From Bromus sterilis (Eukaryota; Streptophyta; Magnoliopsida; Poales; Poaceae), in assembly GCA_950022295.1 (NCBI GenBank), contig OX465598.1, positions 113,257,001 to 113,321,000 of the forward strand: a stretch of 64,000 bases of DNA, written 5' to 3'. Below are positions 33,001 to 45,297 of this stretch, piece after piece (positions within the stretch are counted from its first letter, which is position 1; each line of letters starts with the position of its first letter). Under the pieces are notes generated by a model, which did not search any database, was not told the origin of the DNA, and saw only the letters and a list, made by a program, of their open reading frames with translations. The position numbers were made by a program, and so were the translations under genes.

Positions 33001-34156
33001 AGCTCTGGAGCGCCGTTTTGACCGGTGCTTGGCGCGTTGGATTGCTGCGAGCACCTGGAGCGTTGTAGGCTAGAAGGAGGAGGCGCTGGAGCACGGGAGC
33101 GAGCTCTAGGTCATTCATGGCGGTGACCTGCTCGGCTCTCATGGTGGTCGACGGAGGGGGCCCAAATTAAACACGGGGTTTGGGGGGTTTCGAAGAGGGG
33201 CTCACCCCAAGGTGATTGGTGAAGACGGCGCAGCCGGAGAGGCAACAATGGCGACAAATTTGGCGGTGATCTTCTCGGCGTCCGGCGAGAACACGAGGAC
33301 GAATCTGGCGGCTCGGGGTTGAATTGCCTCGCGATCTTCCGCACGATGATGAAGACGAAGGCGGCGAGGAGGAAGGACAGCTTGGTGCGGCCTGGAGGCG
33401 ACGATGGCCACGCGTTCTTCACGGCGTGGCGACGGCGGCGCTCGGGTCGTCGTCGGGTTCGTCGCAGGAGTGAAAGGGAGAGGCTCTGGATGGGAGGAAT
33501 GGAGGCGTGGCACTCGGGTGCATCTCCAGGGGCGCGTAGAAGGGTCGGGGAGGGGCAGGTGGAGGCTGGGGAGACGACGCCGTGCCCGGCTGTCTCGGTG
33601 GCATTCCACCGAGCAGCTTGGAGGCGCGGGGAGGAAGACGACAGGGGAGGGGTCCAGGTGGGCTGGAATGGGCCAGAAGAGGTGGGCCTCGCCTAGCCGC
33701 CAAGTAAGTTTTCTGTTCTTTTCTTTTCTGTTTTCTTTTCTGTAATATGTTGGCCATGCTAAAATAAATAGCTAGGCATTTTGAAAAATGCTGAAACTTT
33801 TTATATGGCCTCATTTTATATTAGACTAGCCACTTATAAAGTTTGGCACTTTTTAAAATTCAAATTATTTGAACTTTAAATCAAATAGGGGTTTTTGAAT
33901 TAATCCATGCTCCTGTTCGAATATTTGAAAAATCCATGAGCATGGGGTGGGTCCCACATCACCTGATATGTGATCACACTCATTTATAGGACTTTTCAAA
34001 AATGCAAAAGGAATTTCTGGAGCAACTTTTTATCTGGCCTTTTGAATTAATTCATCTAGGGGATGTTCTTTCTCCCATTTTGATTTTTTTGAAATTTTTA
34101 TCATGATGCAAAGGCCTAAGCTTACCCTAGCACATACCTAACTTGGGGTTGTGACA
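30088..34156 (-). repeat. 5' LTR of element B (B2, 4.07 kb)
   Basis: TGTCGGGACCC next to the primer site; outer end GGTTGTGACA next to CTCAC. Putative promoter near 33804, donor GTGAGC (first intron base 33205), acceptor 30882-30883, conserved stem 30427-30441, palindrome GCATCGCGATGC 30449-30460, and terminal open frame from 30317. As the 5' LTR it would drive transcription of B. Confidence 0.95.
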
Positions 34157-34161
34157 CTCAC
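34157..34161. repeat. Target-site duplication CTCAC, right copy (element B)
   Basis: Pairs with 21103-21107. Confidence 0.92.
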
Positions 34162-35112
34162 CCTGAGTCGAACGGAAGCGACGGCTTGCTCGGGGAGGCT
34201 CCAACGGCGGCGAGCTCGCGGGTCCAGCGAGAGGTTGAAGACGATGGCGTCTGCTCGGGGAGCAATTAGGGCTCCAGCTTCTGCGTGAAGACGTAGTCGA
34301 GGGCGACGAACACGGTGGTCTTGCTGGTTAGAGCTCTAGGGCACGGTGGCCGCAGATTCCATGGCTGCGCGCTCCGGCGAACTTTCTGTCCAACGCGATT
34401 TTGAGCGAGGGAGAAGGGGAAAGTGACCGTGGGGAGGGGGAATGGATCGGGGATAGACTTGAGCGTCTCCAGGAGACGTTGAAGGCGGCAAGGAGGCAGC
34501 TGCGTGGCCGGGCGTCGTCGGCGGCGTCGGCATGGCCTCCAGCGAGCTGCTTGCCTCGCTGGGGGAAGACGACAAGGGCAGCTGCGGGCTTGGGATGCTG
34601 GAACGGTAAGTTGGGCCGAGAGGCCCATGTAGGTGGGCTCTTTTCCTCTTTTCTATTTCTTCTCTGTTTTCTTCTGTTATTTGTTTTGGAGCTGCTAAAT
34701 GAAATAGCAAACCATTTTATTAAATGTTGAAACTTTTTATGTGGCTTCACAATATACTAGGCTAGCCACTTGTAAAGTTTGAACATTTTTAAAATTCAAA
34801 TTATTTGAACTTTAAATCAAATAGGGGTTTTTGATTAATTCCAAGGTCCTGTTTGAATATTTGAAAAATCCATGAGCATGGGGTGGGTCCCACATCACTT
34901 GATATGTGATCACACTCATTTATAAGACTTTTCAAAAATCAAACATGAATTTTTGGAGAAGATTTATTTCTGGCCTTTTGAATTAATTCATCTGGGGATG
35001 TTCCTTCTCCCATTTGAGTTTGAATTTGATTTCAAATGATTTCTTTTGAAATTTTTAACATGATGCAAGGTAACTTAGATCCTAGCACATTACCTAACAG
35101 AGGGTTCTGACA
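34162..35112 (-). repeat. 5' LTR of element A (A2), outer part
   Basis: Resumes after B with CCTGAGTCGAACGG, as in A1, and runs through the GC-rich leader, an ACATAAAAA TATA-like site near 34735 and AT-rich U3. It ends GAGGGTTCTGACA at 35112 beside GCCAT. Its terminal sequence differs from the corresponding end of A1. Confidence 0.92.
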
Positions 35113-35117
35113 GCCAT
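35113..35117. repeat. Target-site duplication GCCAT, right copy (element A)
   Basis: Pairs with 8483-8487 and fixes the outer boundary of A. Confidence 0.9.
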
Positions 35118-36104
35118 GGCCCATGGGGGAGGACTCCCTCTCCCCTAATGGGCCCTATGAGGCTCATATGCCATCTAATTTATTTTTAATTATATTTAAT
35201 TATATTTTAATATTTAATTCAGATAATTAAATAATAAAACAATAATTAAACATTATTAAATATATTTTGAACCTTTCAAAATACCCAGAACAACTTCCGG
35301 CCTTCATCGGAACAATTCCGGTGTTCTCTCCTATTTCTCCGGTGATCCCGAATCTATCCTTACTGCATCGAATACCCTTAAGTGTAAAACCCTACGGTCC
35401 GGGAAACAACGGCAGACATGATCGAGAGAATATCATTGATCAATGAGTTATCAATTGGAGCTGGTTACAATCCTTGATAGCCCCTGCGCTTCCATCGAAT
35501 GAACTTCAATCGCTGTTGGATGCGTTAACCGTGTGCATGTTCCTTTGTCCTACGGTACTTTGCTTGTCCGAGGTTTGATCATCGATATCCAATATACCTA
35601 ATTCGTCCTCGTTCTCAACAAACAAGTTTACTCGTTCCCGTGATATTACAACTCCGTGACCTAGTCACATGTTTGCGCAAACCTTATGATCCAGTATCAC
35701 CGAATGGGCCCAAAGTACCTATCCGTCACTCGGATGGACAAATCCCGCTTTGATCTATTTTCATACTCATCAATCATCTATTTTATAATACCCAAAGTGC
35801 ATCGTTATGTCCAGCATATTTCAGTCAGGTGGTGGGATACAAATCAAAGTCTCCTCATAGATGAAAATTACATATGATCATTACGGTCAAAGGATCTGGC
35901 CACTATGTTATAGTAATCGCAATGTCGAACTATGTGACTTGATCACATTGCAACACTTCTGGTGGGTGTATGTCCATCATATCATTATCCCAATGATACG
36001 ACTCCATTGCTAACAGACTTATTTGTCTCATGATCAGGAAACCTTGATCATCAATCGCCCAATGGACTAGTATACTAGAGTTAACTAGGGACCTGGTTGT
36101 TTGT
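35118..36104 (-). repeat. Antisense Copia-type LTR, fragment 2 of 3
   Basis: Main part of the Copia LTR that hosts A and C. Minus-strand text includes GGAAACAACGGCAGACATG-like leader on the plus strand, an AT-rich patch (35180-35275), and U3 motifs such as CCTGATCATGAGACAAATAA. I see no ORF with recognisable domains here. It ends with the TTTGT duplication of C at 36100-36104. Confidence 0.6.
36100..36104. repeat. Target-site duplication TTTGT, left copy (element C)
   Basis: Pairs with TTTGT at 45293-45297. Joining the flanks restores the Copia LTR text. Confidence 0.88.
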
Positions 36105-39100
36105 TGTAAGGCTCGATATGCGGTACTGTTCCAGATCTAGATGTTTCCATCCAGATCCGGGGAAGAAGCACATATCGGTCCCACCACGACATATGACGAA
36201 GTCATATGCCCCGGATTTCCAACATGATATCACAACATTACAGATACAAGGATACAACATCTCATACAATCGGCATACAACTGCCTTAATACAATAAAAC
36301 AGCGGAAGATACATGTCTGAGTATAGACTACAATCAAATGCCTAGTGGCAAAGAGAAAAGACATCGCTCCCATAACCACACGGGTCCAGGCCCTGCGCCG
36401 GGATCCGCCTAACTAGTCGTCGTTGAGTCTCCACGTGAAACATCGATCACCAAACCTGTTGTCGACCAAGAACCCTAAAAAGAGTTTGGGGGTAGTATCA
36501 TGAGTACAGAAGTACTCAACATCCAACTGTAGTGGTCAACTGACCCAGCAAGGACTTCATCACTCGTCATTATAGGACAACTAGTAGTTTATGGTAAGGA
36601 TGGGGTAAGTGGTGAGGTTGCTGCCGCACTAGCATTTATGAAGTGGCTAATGATCTAGAGAGTAAGGTAAGAAGCCAAGCATTCGATCAGGAATCGCCTC
36701 CAACAAGTCAGCTATCCACCTACTTACACAAACATAACATCTATCCTATCATTGTCCTCCTCTTCGCATCCCGACGAATAAGAAGCAGTCAAGGCACGCA
36801 CACGTTGACCAAGTTATATTAAGATTATCTCACTTTTTGTTGTCTATGAACAAGGAGTAGGTCTAAAGTCGTCCATAACCGTGGACACGACTTCTCGAAA
36901 AGAATTAACCTTGCAAGGGTACCAATTGCCCATTACAAGGCTCCGCATGCACGCCCATCTCTCTCAGTTGCTACCCATCACAGGTAACCATTTTATGATT
37001 TAGTTCCAAGAGATATGAAATGACAGGTCCCTCTAGCTAACAACGAACAAATCCGTGTGGCCCCCGAGGAGTCGACATCCAATCCAAAAGCCGGTCGCGC
37101 CCTCGGATCGGTCTCTTCCGTCTCAACAGGGTTTGGGTTACCGGGACACCTCACGTGAGGTCCCGGGCCCTCGCCGGTCAAAGGTGGACCAACAGGGAAA
37201 CCATGTCTCCGCTGGTCCGAGTTGTTTTAAAGGATATCTGCTAGGAGCGACCCGACAGATATATATGCATGGTTTGCAAATGGTAAATCAGCTTGGGCCA
37301 CCTCTAGAAATGTTTGAAGCTAGGTAGGTAAGAAAAGGGGACCCCATAAAATCCCACACGCGGTTAGGCACGCTCAGTCTTAAAACCAATACCCGGAACT
37401 CGGGTCCTAGGTGACTCGAACGGAACAAAGTGTCGGGGCAGGATAGCCTAGACCTTCCATCCTTCGTCGAATATAGTCAACATTTATAATAATCATATCA
37501 TCAACAACAATATAATAATGTGATAGCCCAAACCAAGGAGTAATAGGGTAACATCGTAACATCCTAAGCATGCATACTAAGCAGGGGATGAGCACCGAGC
37601 AATAGTAACATAGAAGTACAAGGTTTGCTGGGAGGGGACATGGCTGTATCGGTTTGAAAGAGGCTGTAAACATGTGGTAGGATCAAACATCGAACCTAAC
37701 CTAGACTAGCATGCAAACCGCTGGTTGAAATAGAATGGATCATAGGTAATGTATAGTCCTTGCCTGTTGATAAGTCGGGTTCCGAAGGTGTAGTTGATCG
37801 CAATCTCGCATCGTCTCCGAAGGTACTCGCGGAAGCACACAAGATGGTAAACACTGGAAAGCAATCAATGAGCAAGCATCTATTACTGCGAAGCAAACAC
37901 GAGCAAGCATCAACAAGAAGGCAACACGACACATCGCACCTACCGTCGAGAGCGGTTACTAACAGGTTAAGTGGAGTACTCGTCACATACGACGATACCA
38001 CACATTTACAAGGGTTAAGGTTGTTTATCTACACAAGGTGAGCAAAGGTTTTTCACATGGCATATCACTCAAGCATAGCATAGCACACAAAAATGGCAAG
38101 AGGTGAAGGATAAGATAAACTATCTATGCTAGTCAATTTAAGTGAGGCACAAACTAAACATGGCATATCACTAAGTGCCCCACGACAATTTAAGTAATTG
38201 GTACTGTTCTTCCCTAAACTATATTTTAGGTTGGTTAACAACAGCAAACAACATCATAAACACAAAGTACATGAAAAACTAATCAAGTTACATATAAAGA
38301 ACACTCCAAACGGAGTTACGGTTAAAAAGATACAAGCAAAACAAGTTACGGGCATAATCTGCCAACATCAGGAAGCACACTTTCGAGCAATGCATAAACA
38401 GGATAATGAATGCAAACATGCTCACAAATGATATGCAACTAAAGTAGACATGGCAGGGAAGGCATGGCAAAAGGAATCATGCAAAAAGGCATCATGGTTC
38501 ACTAGTTATAAGCAACACAAAAAGCTATAAAACATTCCTGGTCAAGGACTTAGTGAAAATCAGGAAAACATGGCAGAAACTATTATAATCATGCTGTATA
38601 AACAGGGGCAAAACTATATGCAAAAGTGCAGCAACATGACATAGAAATAAATGAGCATGGAGTAGACATGATGGTGATCAGGTACAAACAAGAATCAAGG
38701 TCGTATACATAACAGATCAAAAGATATTAAACATGCAACATGGCATCAGAAAGTTGCAGACTTAGAGAAAAACAGAGGTGGCTGTCAAAAACAGTGGCAT
38801 ATCAACTTTGGAGCTAAACATAGCTATGACGAGAAATGTAAACATGACAATGAAATACATACAATGGAAGTAGACATGATGCTTAACAGTATGCAACAAG
38901 AATCAATGCAATAGGCCTCATGGATGTGTCGCAATCATCATGCAAACTTGCAATAAAATAACAGCAGCAGCACATGACAAAAATTAGTAGCAATTAAACA
39001 GTCTGATGCCCACTTCAACAGTGATTAACACCATCAAGATGGCCTCAAATCAAAACGGTCACAAAAGATGAACTGAATTACACACAATTCTAAACAATTT

Positions 39101-40400
39101 TCCTTTTGGGCGCAACGCGATCCGAGCTATGGTTTACTCACAAATCTACTCGCAAAACAGCATCAGCAGCAGTTTACTCCAAACTTAAAAAACACAAAAC
39201 ATAAATAAAAAAAGGGAAGGGCGCTCGAGCTCACCATGGGCCGGCCCATCTGGCTGGATGGAGAGGCCGACGGACTAGCCTGGCGCGGATGGGCCGTCGG
39301 GGCTGGGCTGAGGCTGGTGGGCCGCTGGAGCCACTCCGGCCCACGTGGGCGCGAGCAGGCGGCTCGGGGCCTTCGTGCTCCTCCCGCTCGGCACGGGGAG
39401 GACAGCCATGGCGGCTTAGCAGGGAGTCTCCGGTGGCGGTCCGACAAGGTCGAGGGAAGGGCCAGGGGCGGCGGATCCGGGCGCGTTGGAGGGCTGCGCG
39501 ACGAGAGGACCCGGCGGCGGAGCGAGCTCGACTAGGGTCATTCATGGAGGCACCGGTGGCGGTCTCGGGTTCATGTGGAGAGAGGGCGAGGGAAGGTGAG
39601 AGAAGGAGGGAGGCGACGAGGAGGGGCGCGGGGACAATGGCGACCTAGCGGGGGCTCGTGCGGCTCGTCTCGCCGGAGCAGACGGTGGCGCGGCGGTCGG
39701 AGACGAGGCGGCGGCGCGAGGCCCCTCGGGCGTGGGATGCTGCGTGGGAGGAGAGAGAGGAGAGAGACGAGTTAGGTGGTGACGTGTCGCATCCAGGGCC
39801 GTCGGATCTTCGGATCTGACGGTCCAGAACAAATTGGGCAGTTTTTCAGATCTGGAAAATCGGAGGGGGTGGCTGCAATTTTGGCTTAGGGGAAACCCTA
39901 GAAAGGGGTGGGAGAGTGGTGGTATTTATATAGCCCAGGTGGCTGGCAGTTTGCAAAAACATCCCCGGTTTTTCTCTCGCGCGCGCGGTGTTTACATTTC
40001 TGACCGCCGAGGGTCCGCAGGACCTTCGATTCGGGTAAAACTTCGAACTGCGCGATCAGCGCGTCGAGCCGGCGGCGTTCACCTCGCGCTGTCACCGTTC
40101 CGAGAACACTTTCCGGCGCACTATAAAAATATCTCGTTTAATTATTAAACGGGGTTTTTCGTTCCGTTGGCTGCGGCTGGTCTCGTGCGGTTTTTGCGAC
40201 GATGATCGGGTGAAACCCGGTGTCACAAAGGTCGAGTGTTAGGGTGGCAAGGGTCGGTCTCCATCCAGTACGAGATAAGAGGGGGGGAAATAATTGTTCA
40301 TCGATAAATCGGGGATGCAAACACCGCAAACAAATCATACAATCAAACAATTCACACCGAAAACCAAAATTTTAATTTTTGAGAAATCTAGGTTGTTACA
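36105..40400 (-). repeat. 3' LTR of element C (C1)
   Basis: Plus strand TGTAAGGCTCGATATG to GGTTGTTACA. Sense: AT-poor leader region about 39236-39780, donor CATG|GTGAGC (first intron base 39234), acceptor CTTTTTAG (36475-36476), hairpin GAGTAC-N4-GTACTC at 36502-36517, and an 8-bp inverted repeat CATATGAC/GTCATATG at 36190-36208. No ORF is conserved in a way that supports a protein, except possibly the short exon-2 tail. Confidence 0.92.
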
Positions 40401-41001
40401 ATACAACACCACCAACAAGGGGTCTCGTCCCGAGAACCTAGACGATCTGAAAGAGAGGGGGAGAGAAAAGAGAGACGACGATCCTCAACACCACTAACAA
40501 GGGACTCTGCTCCATGTCGAACGACAAACTTCCATGGAGAAACTTTCCGCAGGGAGGACGGCAACGTCGAAAAACGAAACCATCAGGAGGCAAAAGAAGG
40601 AACGATAGTTGAAAGCGACGATCAAGGGAAGCATTCTCACTAAAATCGTGAGGATACTGGGCAAGAGGACTGAAGTCAACAGATGACCAAGATGTTTACG
40701 CAGAGTCGGAAGAACTAAAGGTACTACAGGATTTCCCAACCTGAGCTCGGAATCGAGACAATACCTGCCAAGCAAAGCATTGTAACGATTTCAATACTCC
40801 GCACACTCGAGATCCTAGAGTTTGAAGGGGATAAGACAAGAGTAAAGCACTTACGACACTTGTCCTGACCAGAGCAAGGTTAAGGAGTAAAAAGATTCCT
40901 ACTCTCCGATAACTAACTTAGTAACTACAAAAGAGTTTTTGTCTAGACTCAACTTCGGCCAGAGAAGGGATCCTACGGTCGGTAAGGCTCTGATACCAAG
41001 T
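40401..41001 (-). other. Element C internal region: PBS, leader and PPT-proximal sequence, no genes
   Basis: Primer site GCTCTGATACCA at 40987-40998, three bases from the 5' LTR. The adjoining leader (ACTTCGGCCA...ATCCTAC...) resembles the A and B leaders. Near the 3' LTR, 40421-40438 carries TCTCG TCC CGAGA, the same palindrome core as the gag-pol elements. A 93-codon open frame exists but shows no recognisable domain, and I do not call it a gene. Confidence 0.85.
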
Positions 41002-44000
41002 TGTAAGGCCCGATATGCGGTACTGTTCCAGATTTAGATGTTTCCATCCAGATCCGGAGACGAAGCACATATCGGTCCCACCGTGACATATGACGAAGTC
41101 ATATGCCCCGGATTTCCAACATGATATCACAACATTATAGATACAAGGATACAACATCTCATATAATCGGCATACAACTTCCTTAATACAATACAACGAC
41201 GGAAGATACATGTCTGAGTACAGACTACAATCAAATGCCTAGTGGCAAAGAGAAAAAACATCACTCCCATAACCACACGGGTCCAGGCCCTCCGCCGGGA
41301 TCCGCCTAACTAGTCGTCGTCGAGTCTCCACATGAAACGTCGATCACCATGCCTGTTGTCGACCAAGAACCCTAAAAAAAGTTTGGGGGTAGTATCATAA
41401 GTACAGAAGGACTCAGCATCCAACTGTAGTGGTCAACTGACCCAGCAAGGACTTCATCACTCGTCATTCTACGACAACTAATAGTTTACGGTAAGGATGG
41501 GGTAAGTGATGAGGTTGCTGCCGCACTAGCATTTATGAAGTGGCTAACTATCTAGAGAGCAAGGTAAGAAGCCAAGCATTCGATGAGGAATCTCCTCCAA
41601 CAAGTCTGCTATCCACCTACTTACGCAAACATAACACCTATCCTATCCTTATCCTCCTCTTCGCATCCCGACGAAGAAGAAGCAGTCAAGGCACGCACAT
41701 GTTGACCAAGTTATATTAAGATTATCTCAGTTTTTGTTGTCTATGAACAAGGAGAAGATCTCAAGTCATCCATAACCGTGGACACGGCTTCTCGAAAAGA
41801 TTTAACCCTGCAAGGGTGTACCAACTGCCCATTACAAGGCTCTGCACGCACGCCCATCTCTCTCAAATGCTACCCATCATAGGCAACCATTTTATGATTT
41901 AGTTCAAAGAGATCCGAAATGACAGGTCCCTCTAGCTAACAATGAACAAATCCGGGTGGCCCCCGGGGAGTCGACATCCAATCCAAAAGTCGGTCGCGCC
42001 CTCGGATCGGTCTCTTCCGTCTCAACAGGGTTTGGGTTACCGGGACACCTCACCTGAGGTCTCGGGCCCTCGCTGGTCAAAGGTGGACCAACAGGGAAAC
42101 CATGTCTCCGCTGGTCCGGGTTGTTTTAAAGGATATCTGCTAGGAGCGACCCGACAAATATATATGCATGGTTTGCAAATGGTAAATCAGCTTGGGCCAC
42201 CTCTAGAAATGTTTGAAGCTAGGTAGGTAAGAAAAGAGGACCCCATAAAATCCCACACGCGGTTAGGCACGCTCAGTCTTAAAACCAATACCCGGAACTC
42301 GGGTCCTAGGTGACTCGAACGGAACAAAGCGTCGGGGCGGGATAGCCTAGACCTTCCATCCTTCGTCGAATATAGTCAACATCTATAATAATCATATATC
42401 AACAACAATATAATAATGTGATAGCCCAAACCAAGGAGTAACAGGGTAACATCGTCGCATCCTAAGCATGCATACTAAGAAGGGGATGAGCAACGAGCAA
42501 TAGTAACATAGCAGTACAACGTTTGCTGGGAGGGGACATGGCTGTATCGGTTTGAAAGAGGCTGTAAACATGTGGTAGGATCAAACATCGAACCTAACCT
42601 AGACTAGCATGCGAACTGCTGGTTGAAATAGAATGGATCATAAGTAATGTATAGTCCTTGCCTGTTGATAAGTCGGGTTCCAAAGGTGTAGTTGATCGAA
42701 ATCTCGCATCGACTCCGAAGGTACCCGCGGAAGCACACAAGACGGTAAACACTTGAAATCAATCAATGAGCAAGCATATATTACTACGAAGCAAACACGA
42801 GCAAGCATCAATAAGATGGTAATACAATACATCGCACCTACCGTCGAGAGCGGTTACTAACAGGTTAAGTGGAGTACTCGTCACACACGACGATACCGCA
42901 CATTTACAAGGGTTCAAGTTGTTTAGCTACACAAGGTGAGCAAAGATTGTTCACATGGCATATCACTCAATAATGGCATAGCACACAAACATGGCAAGAG
43001 GTTAAGTATAAGATAAACTATCTATGCTAGTCAATTTAAATGAGGCACAAGCTAAACATGGCATACGACTAAGTGCCCCCCGACGATTTAAGTAATTCGT
43101 ACTGTTCTGCCCTAAACCATATTTTAGGTTGGTTAACAACAGCAAACAACAACATATACATAAAGTACATGAAAAACTAATCAAGTTACATATAAAGAAC
43201 ACTCAAAACGGAGTTACGGTTAAAAAGATACAAGCAAAACAAGTTACGGGCATAATCTGCCAACATCAGGAAGCACACTTTCGAGCAATGCATAAACAGG
43301 ATAATGAATGCAAACATGCTCACAAATGATATGCAACTAAAGTAGACATGGCAGGGGAGGCATGGCAAAAGGAATCATGCAAAAATTCATCATGGTTCAC
43401 TATTTATAAGCCACACAAAAAGCTATAAAACATTCCTGGTCAAGGACTTAGTGAAAATCAGGAAAACATGGCAGAAACTATTATAATCATGCTGTATAAA
43501 CAAGGGAAAAACTATATGCAAAAGTGCAGAAACATGACATAGAAATAAATGAGCATGGACTAGACATGATAGTGATCAGGTACAGACAAGAATCAAGGTC
43601 ATAGACATAACAGATCAAAAGATATTAAACATGCAACATGGCATGAGAAAGTTACAGACTTAGTGGTTGTCGAAAACAGTGGCATAGCAACTTTGGATCT
43701 AAACATAGCTATGACCAGAAATGTAAACATGACAATGCAATACATATAATGGAAATAGACATGATGCTTAACAGTATGCAATAAGAATCAATGCAATAGG
43801 CCTCATGGATGTGTCACAATCATCATGCAAACTTGCAATAAAATAACAACAGCAGCACATGACAGAAATTAGTAGCAGTTAAACAGTCTGATACCCACTT
43901 GAATAGTGATTAACACCATCAAGATGGCCTCAAATCAAAATTCTCACAAAAGCTGAACTGAATTACACACAATTCTAAACAATTCTCCTTTTGGGCGCAA

Positions 44001-45292
44001 CGCGATCCGAGCTACGGTTTACTCGCAAATCTACTCGCAAAACAGCATCAGCAGCAGTTTACTCCAGACTTAAAAAAACACAAAACAAAAATGAAAAAAG
44101 GGAAGGGCGCTCGGGCTCACCATGGGCCGGCCCATCTGGCTGGCTGGAGAGGTCGGTTGACTGGCCTTGCGCGGATGGGCCGTCGGGGCTGGGCTGAAGC
44201 TGGTGGGCCGCAGGAGCCACTCCGGCCCACGTGTGCGCGAGCAGGCGGCTCGGGGCCTACGTGATCCTCCCGCTCGACGGGGGGAGGACGGCCATGGCGG
44301 CTCAGCAAGGATCCTCCGGTGGCAGTCCGACGATGTCGAGGGAAGGGCCAGGGGCGGCGGCTCCGCTGGTTCACCAGATCCGGCAGCGGTGTAGGGCTGC
44401 GCGACGAGAGGACCCGACGGCGGAGCGAGCTCGGCTCGGGTCATTCATGGCGGCACCGGCGGAGGTCTCGGGTTCCTGTGTAGAGAGGGTGAGAGAAGGA
44501 GGGAGGCGACGAGGAGGGGCGCGGGGACAACGGCGACCTGGCGGGGGCTCGGCGGCTCGTCTCGCCGGAGAAGACGATGGCGCGGCGGCCGGAGACGAGG
44601 CGGAGGCGCGAGGCCCCTCGAGCGTGGAAGGCTGTGTGGGAGAAGAGAGAGGAGAGAGACGAGTTAGGTGGCGACGTGGCGCATCTAGGGCCGTCGGATC
44701 TTCGGATCTGACGGTCCAGAACAAATTGGGCAGTTTTTCAGATCTGGAAAATAAAAGGGGGTGGCTGCAATTTTGGCTTAGGGTAAACCCTAGAAAGGGA
44801 TGGGAGAGTGGTGGTCTTTATATAGCCCAGGTGGCTGGCAGTTTGGAAAAACATCCCCGGTTTTTCTCTCGCGCGCGCGGTGTTTACGTTTCTGTCCGCC
44901 GAGGGTCCGCAGGACCTCCGATTCTAGTAAACCTTCGAACTGCGCAATCAGCGCATCGAACCGGCGGCGTTCACCTCGCGCTGGCACAGTTCCGAGAACA
45001 CTTTCCAGCGCACTATAAAAATATCCCGTTTAATTATTAAACGGGGTTTTTCGTTCCGTTGGCTGTGGCTGGTCTCGTGCGGTTTCCGCGACGATGATCG
45101 GGTGAAACCCGGTGTCGTAAATGTTGAGTGTCAGGGTGTCAAGGGTCGGTCTCCGTCCAATACGAGATAAGAGGGGGGGGGATAATCGCCGATCGATAAA
45201 TCGGGGATGCAAACACAGCAAACAAATCAGACAATCAAACAATTCACACTGAAAACAAATTTATTAATTTTTGAGAAATCTGGGCTGTTACA
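41002..45292 (-). repeat. 5' LTR of element C (C2)
   Basis: Plus strand TGTAAGGCCCGATATG next to the primer site, to GGGCTGTTACA beside TTTGT. Donor GTGAGC (first intron base 44120), acceptor 41372-41373, inverted repeat 41087-41105. A 269-codon frame on the opposite strand of its GC-rich part is judged compositional. Confidence 0.92.
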
Positions 45293-45297
45293 TTTGT
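45293..45297. repeat. Target-site duplication TTTGT, right copy (element C)
   Basis: Pairs with 36100-36104. Confidence 0.88.

Larger units (their letters stand above)
21108..34156 (-). mobile_element. Element B: nearly intact Ty3/gypsy chromovirus nested in the A 5' LTR
   Basis: 13.05 kb, with LTRs 21108-25167 and 30088-34156, primer site, gag-pol, polypurine tract and perfect 5-bp TSD CTCAC. LTR ends differ at about 6 of the first 330 positions by hand count, the lowest of the pairs here. Gag-pol would be a single frame of about 1490 codons apart from one single-base deletion and one TGG-to-TAG change. It lacks the extra ORF seen in A. Confidence 0.95.
8488..35112 (-). mobile_element. Element A: full-length Ty3/gypsy chromovirus, interrupted by element B
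   Basis: Order on the minus strand: 5' LTR (35112-34162 plus 21107-18004), primer site, an extra ORF, gag, protease, RT, RNase H, integrase, chromodomain, polypurine tract and 3' LTR (12011-8488). It is flanked by GCCAT on both sides. Removing B and its duplicated CTCAC leaves about 13.6 kb. LTR ends differ at about 14 of the first 330 aligned positions by hand count. All coding regions carry nonsense or frameshift mutations, so it is not autonomous now. Confidence 0.93.
36105..45292 (-). mobile_element. Element C: non-autonomous LTR retrotransposon with giant LTRs and no gag-pol
   Basis: Two LTRs, 36105-40400 and 41002-45292 (about 4.29 kb each), enclose only 601 bp. TSD TTTGT (36100-36104 and 45293-45297) is perfect. 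It has the same primer site as A and B and a related PBS-proximal leader. No gag, protease, RT, RNase H or integrase can be read. LTRs differ at about 11 of the first 220 positions by hand count. It would need proteins in trans, most simply from a chromovirus of the A/B type (inference). Confidence 0.92.

Noticed and set aside
35180..35275. AT-rich ATTTAATTA repeats, possible matrix-attachment or origin-like region
   Set aside because: Short AT-rich patch inside a Copia LTR; nothing beyond composition supports a function.
36190..36208. CATATGAC/GTCATATG hairpin in the C LTR as homologue of the A/B/E stem-loop
   Set aside because: It shares a GAC-N3-GTC core but sits about 85 bp from the LTR end, where the A/B stem is about 330 bp away, so homology is not supported.
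40494..40775. 93-codon frame in the internal region of element C
   Set aside because: No recognisable domain, no comparison copy in the window, and hydrophobic content from AT-rich sequence; kept only as an observation.
44231..45040. 269-codon open frame opposite to the sense of the C2 LTR
   Set aside because: It lies in a GC-rich LTR leader where stop codons are rare, has low-complexity Arg/Gly/Ala content, and its counterpart in C1 is broken into different frames.
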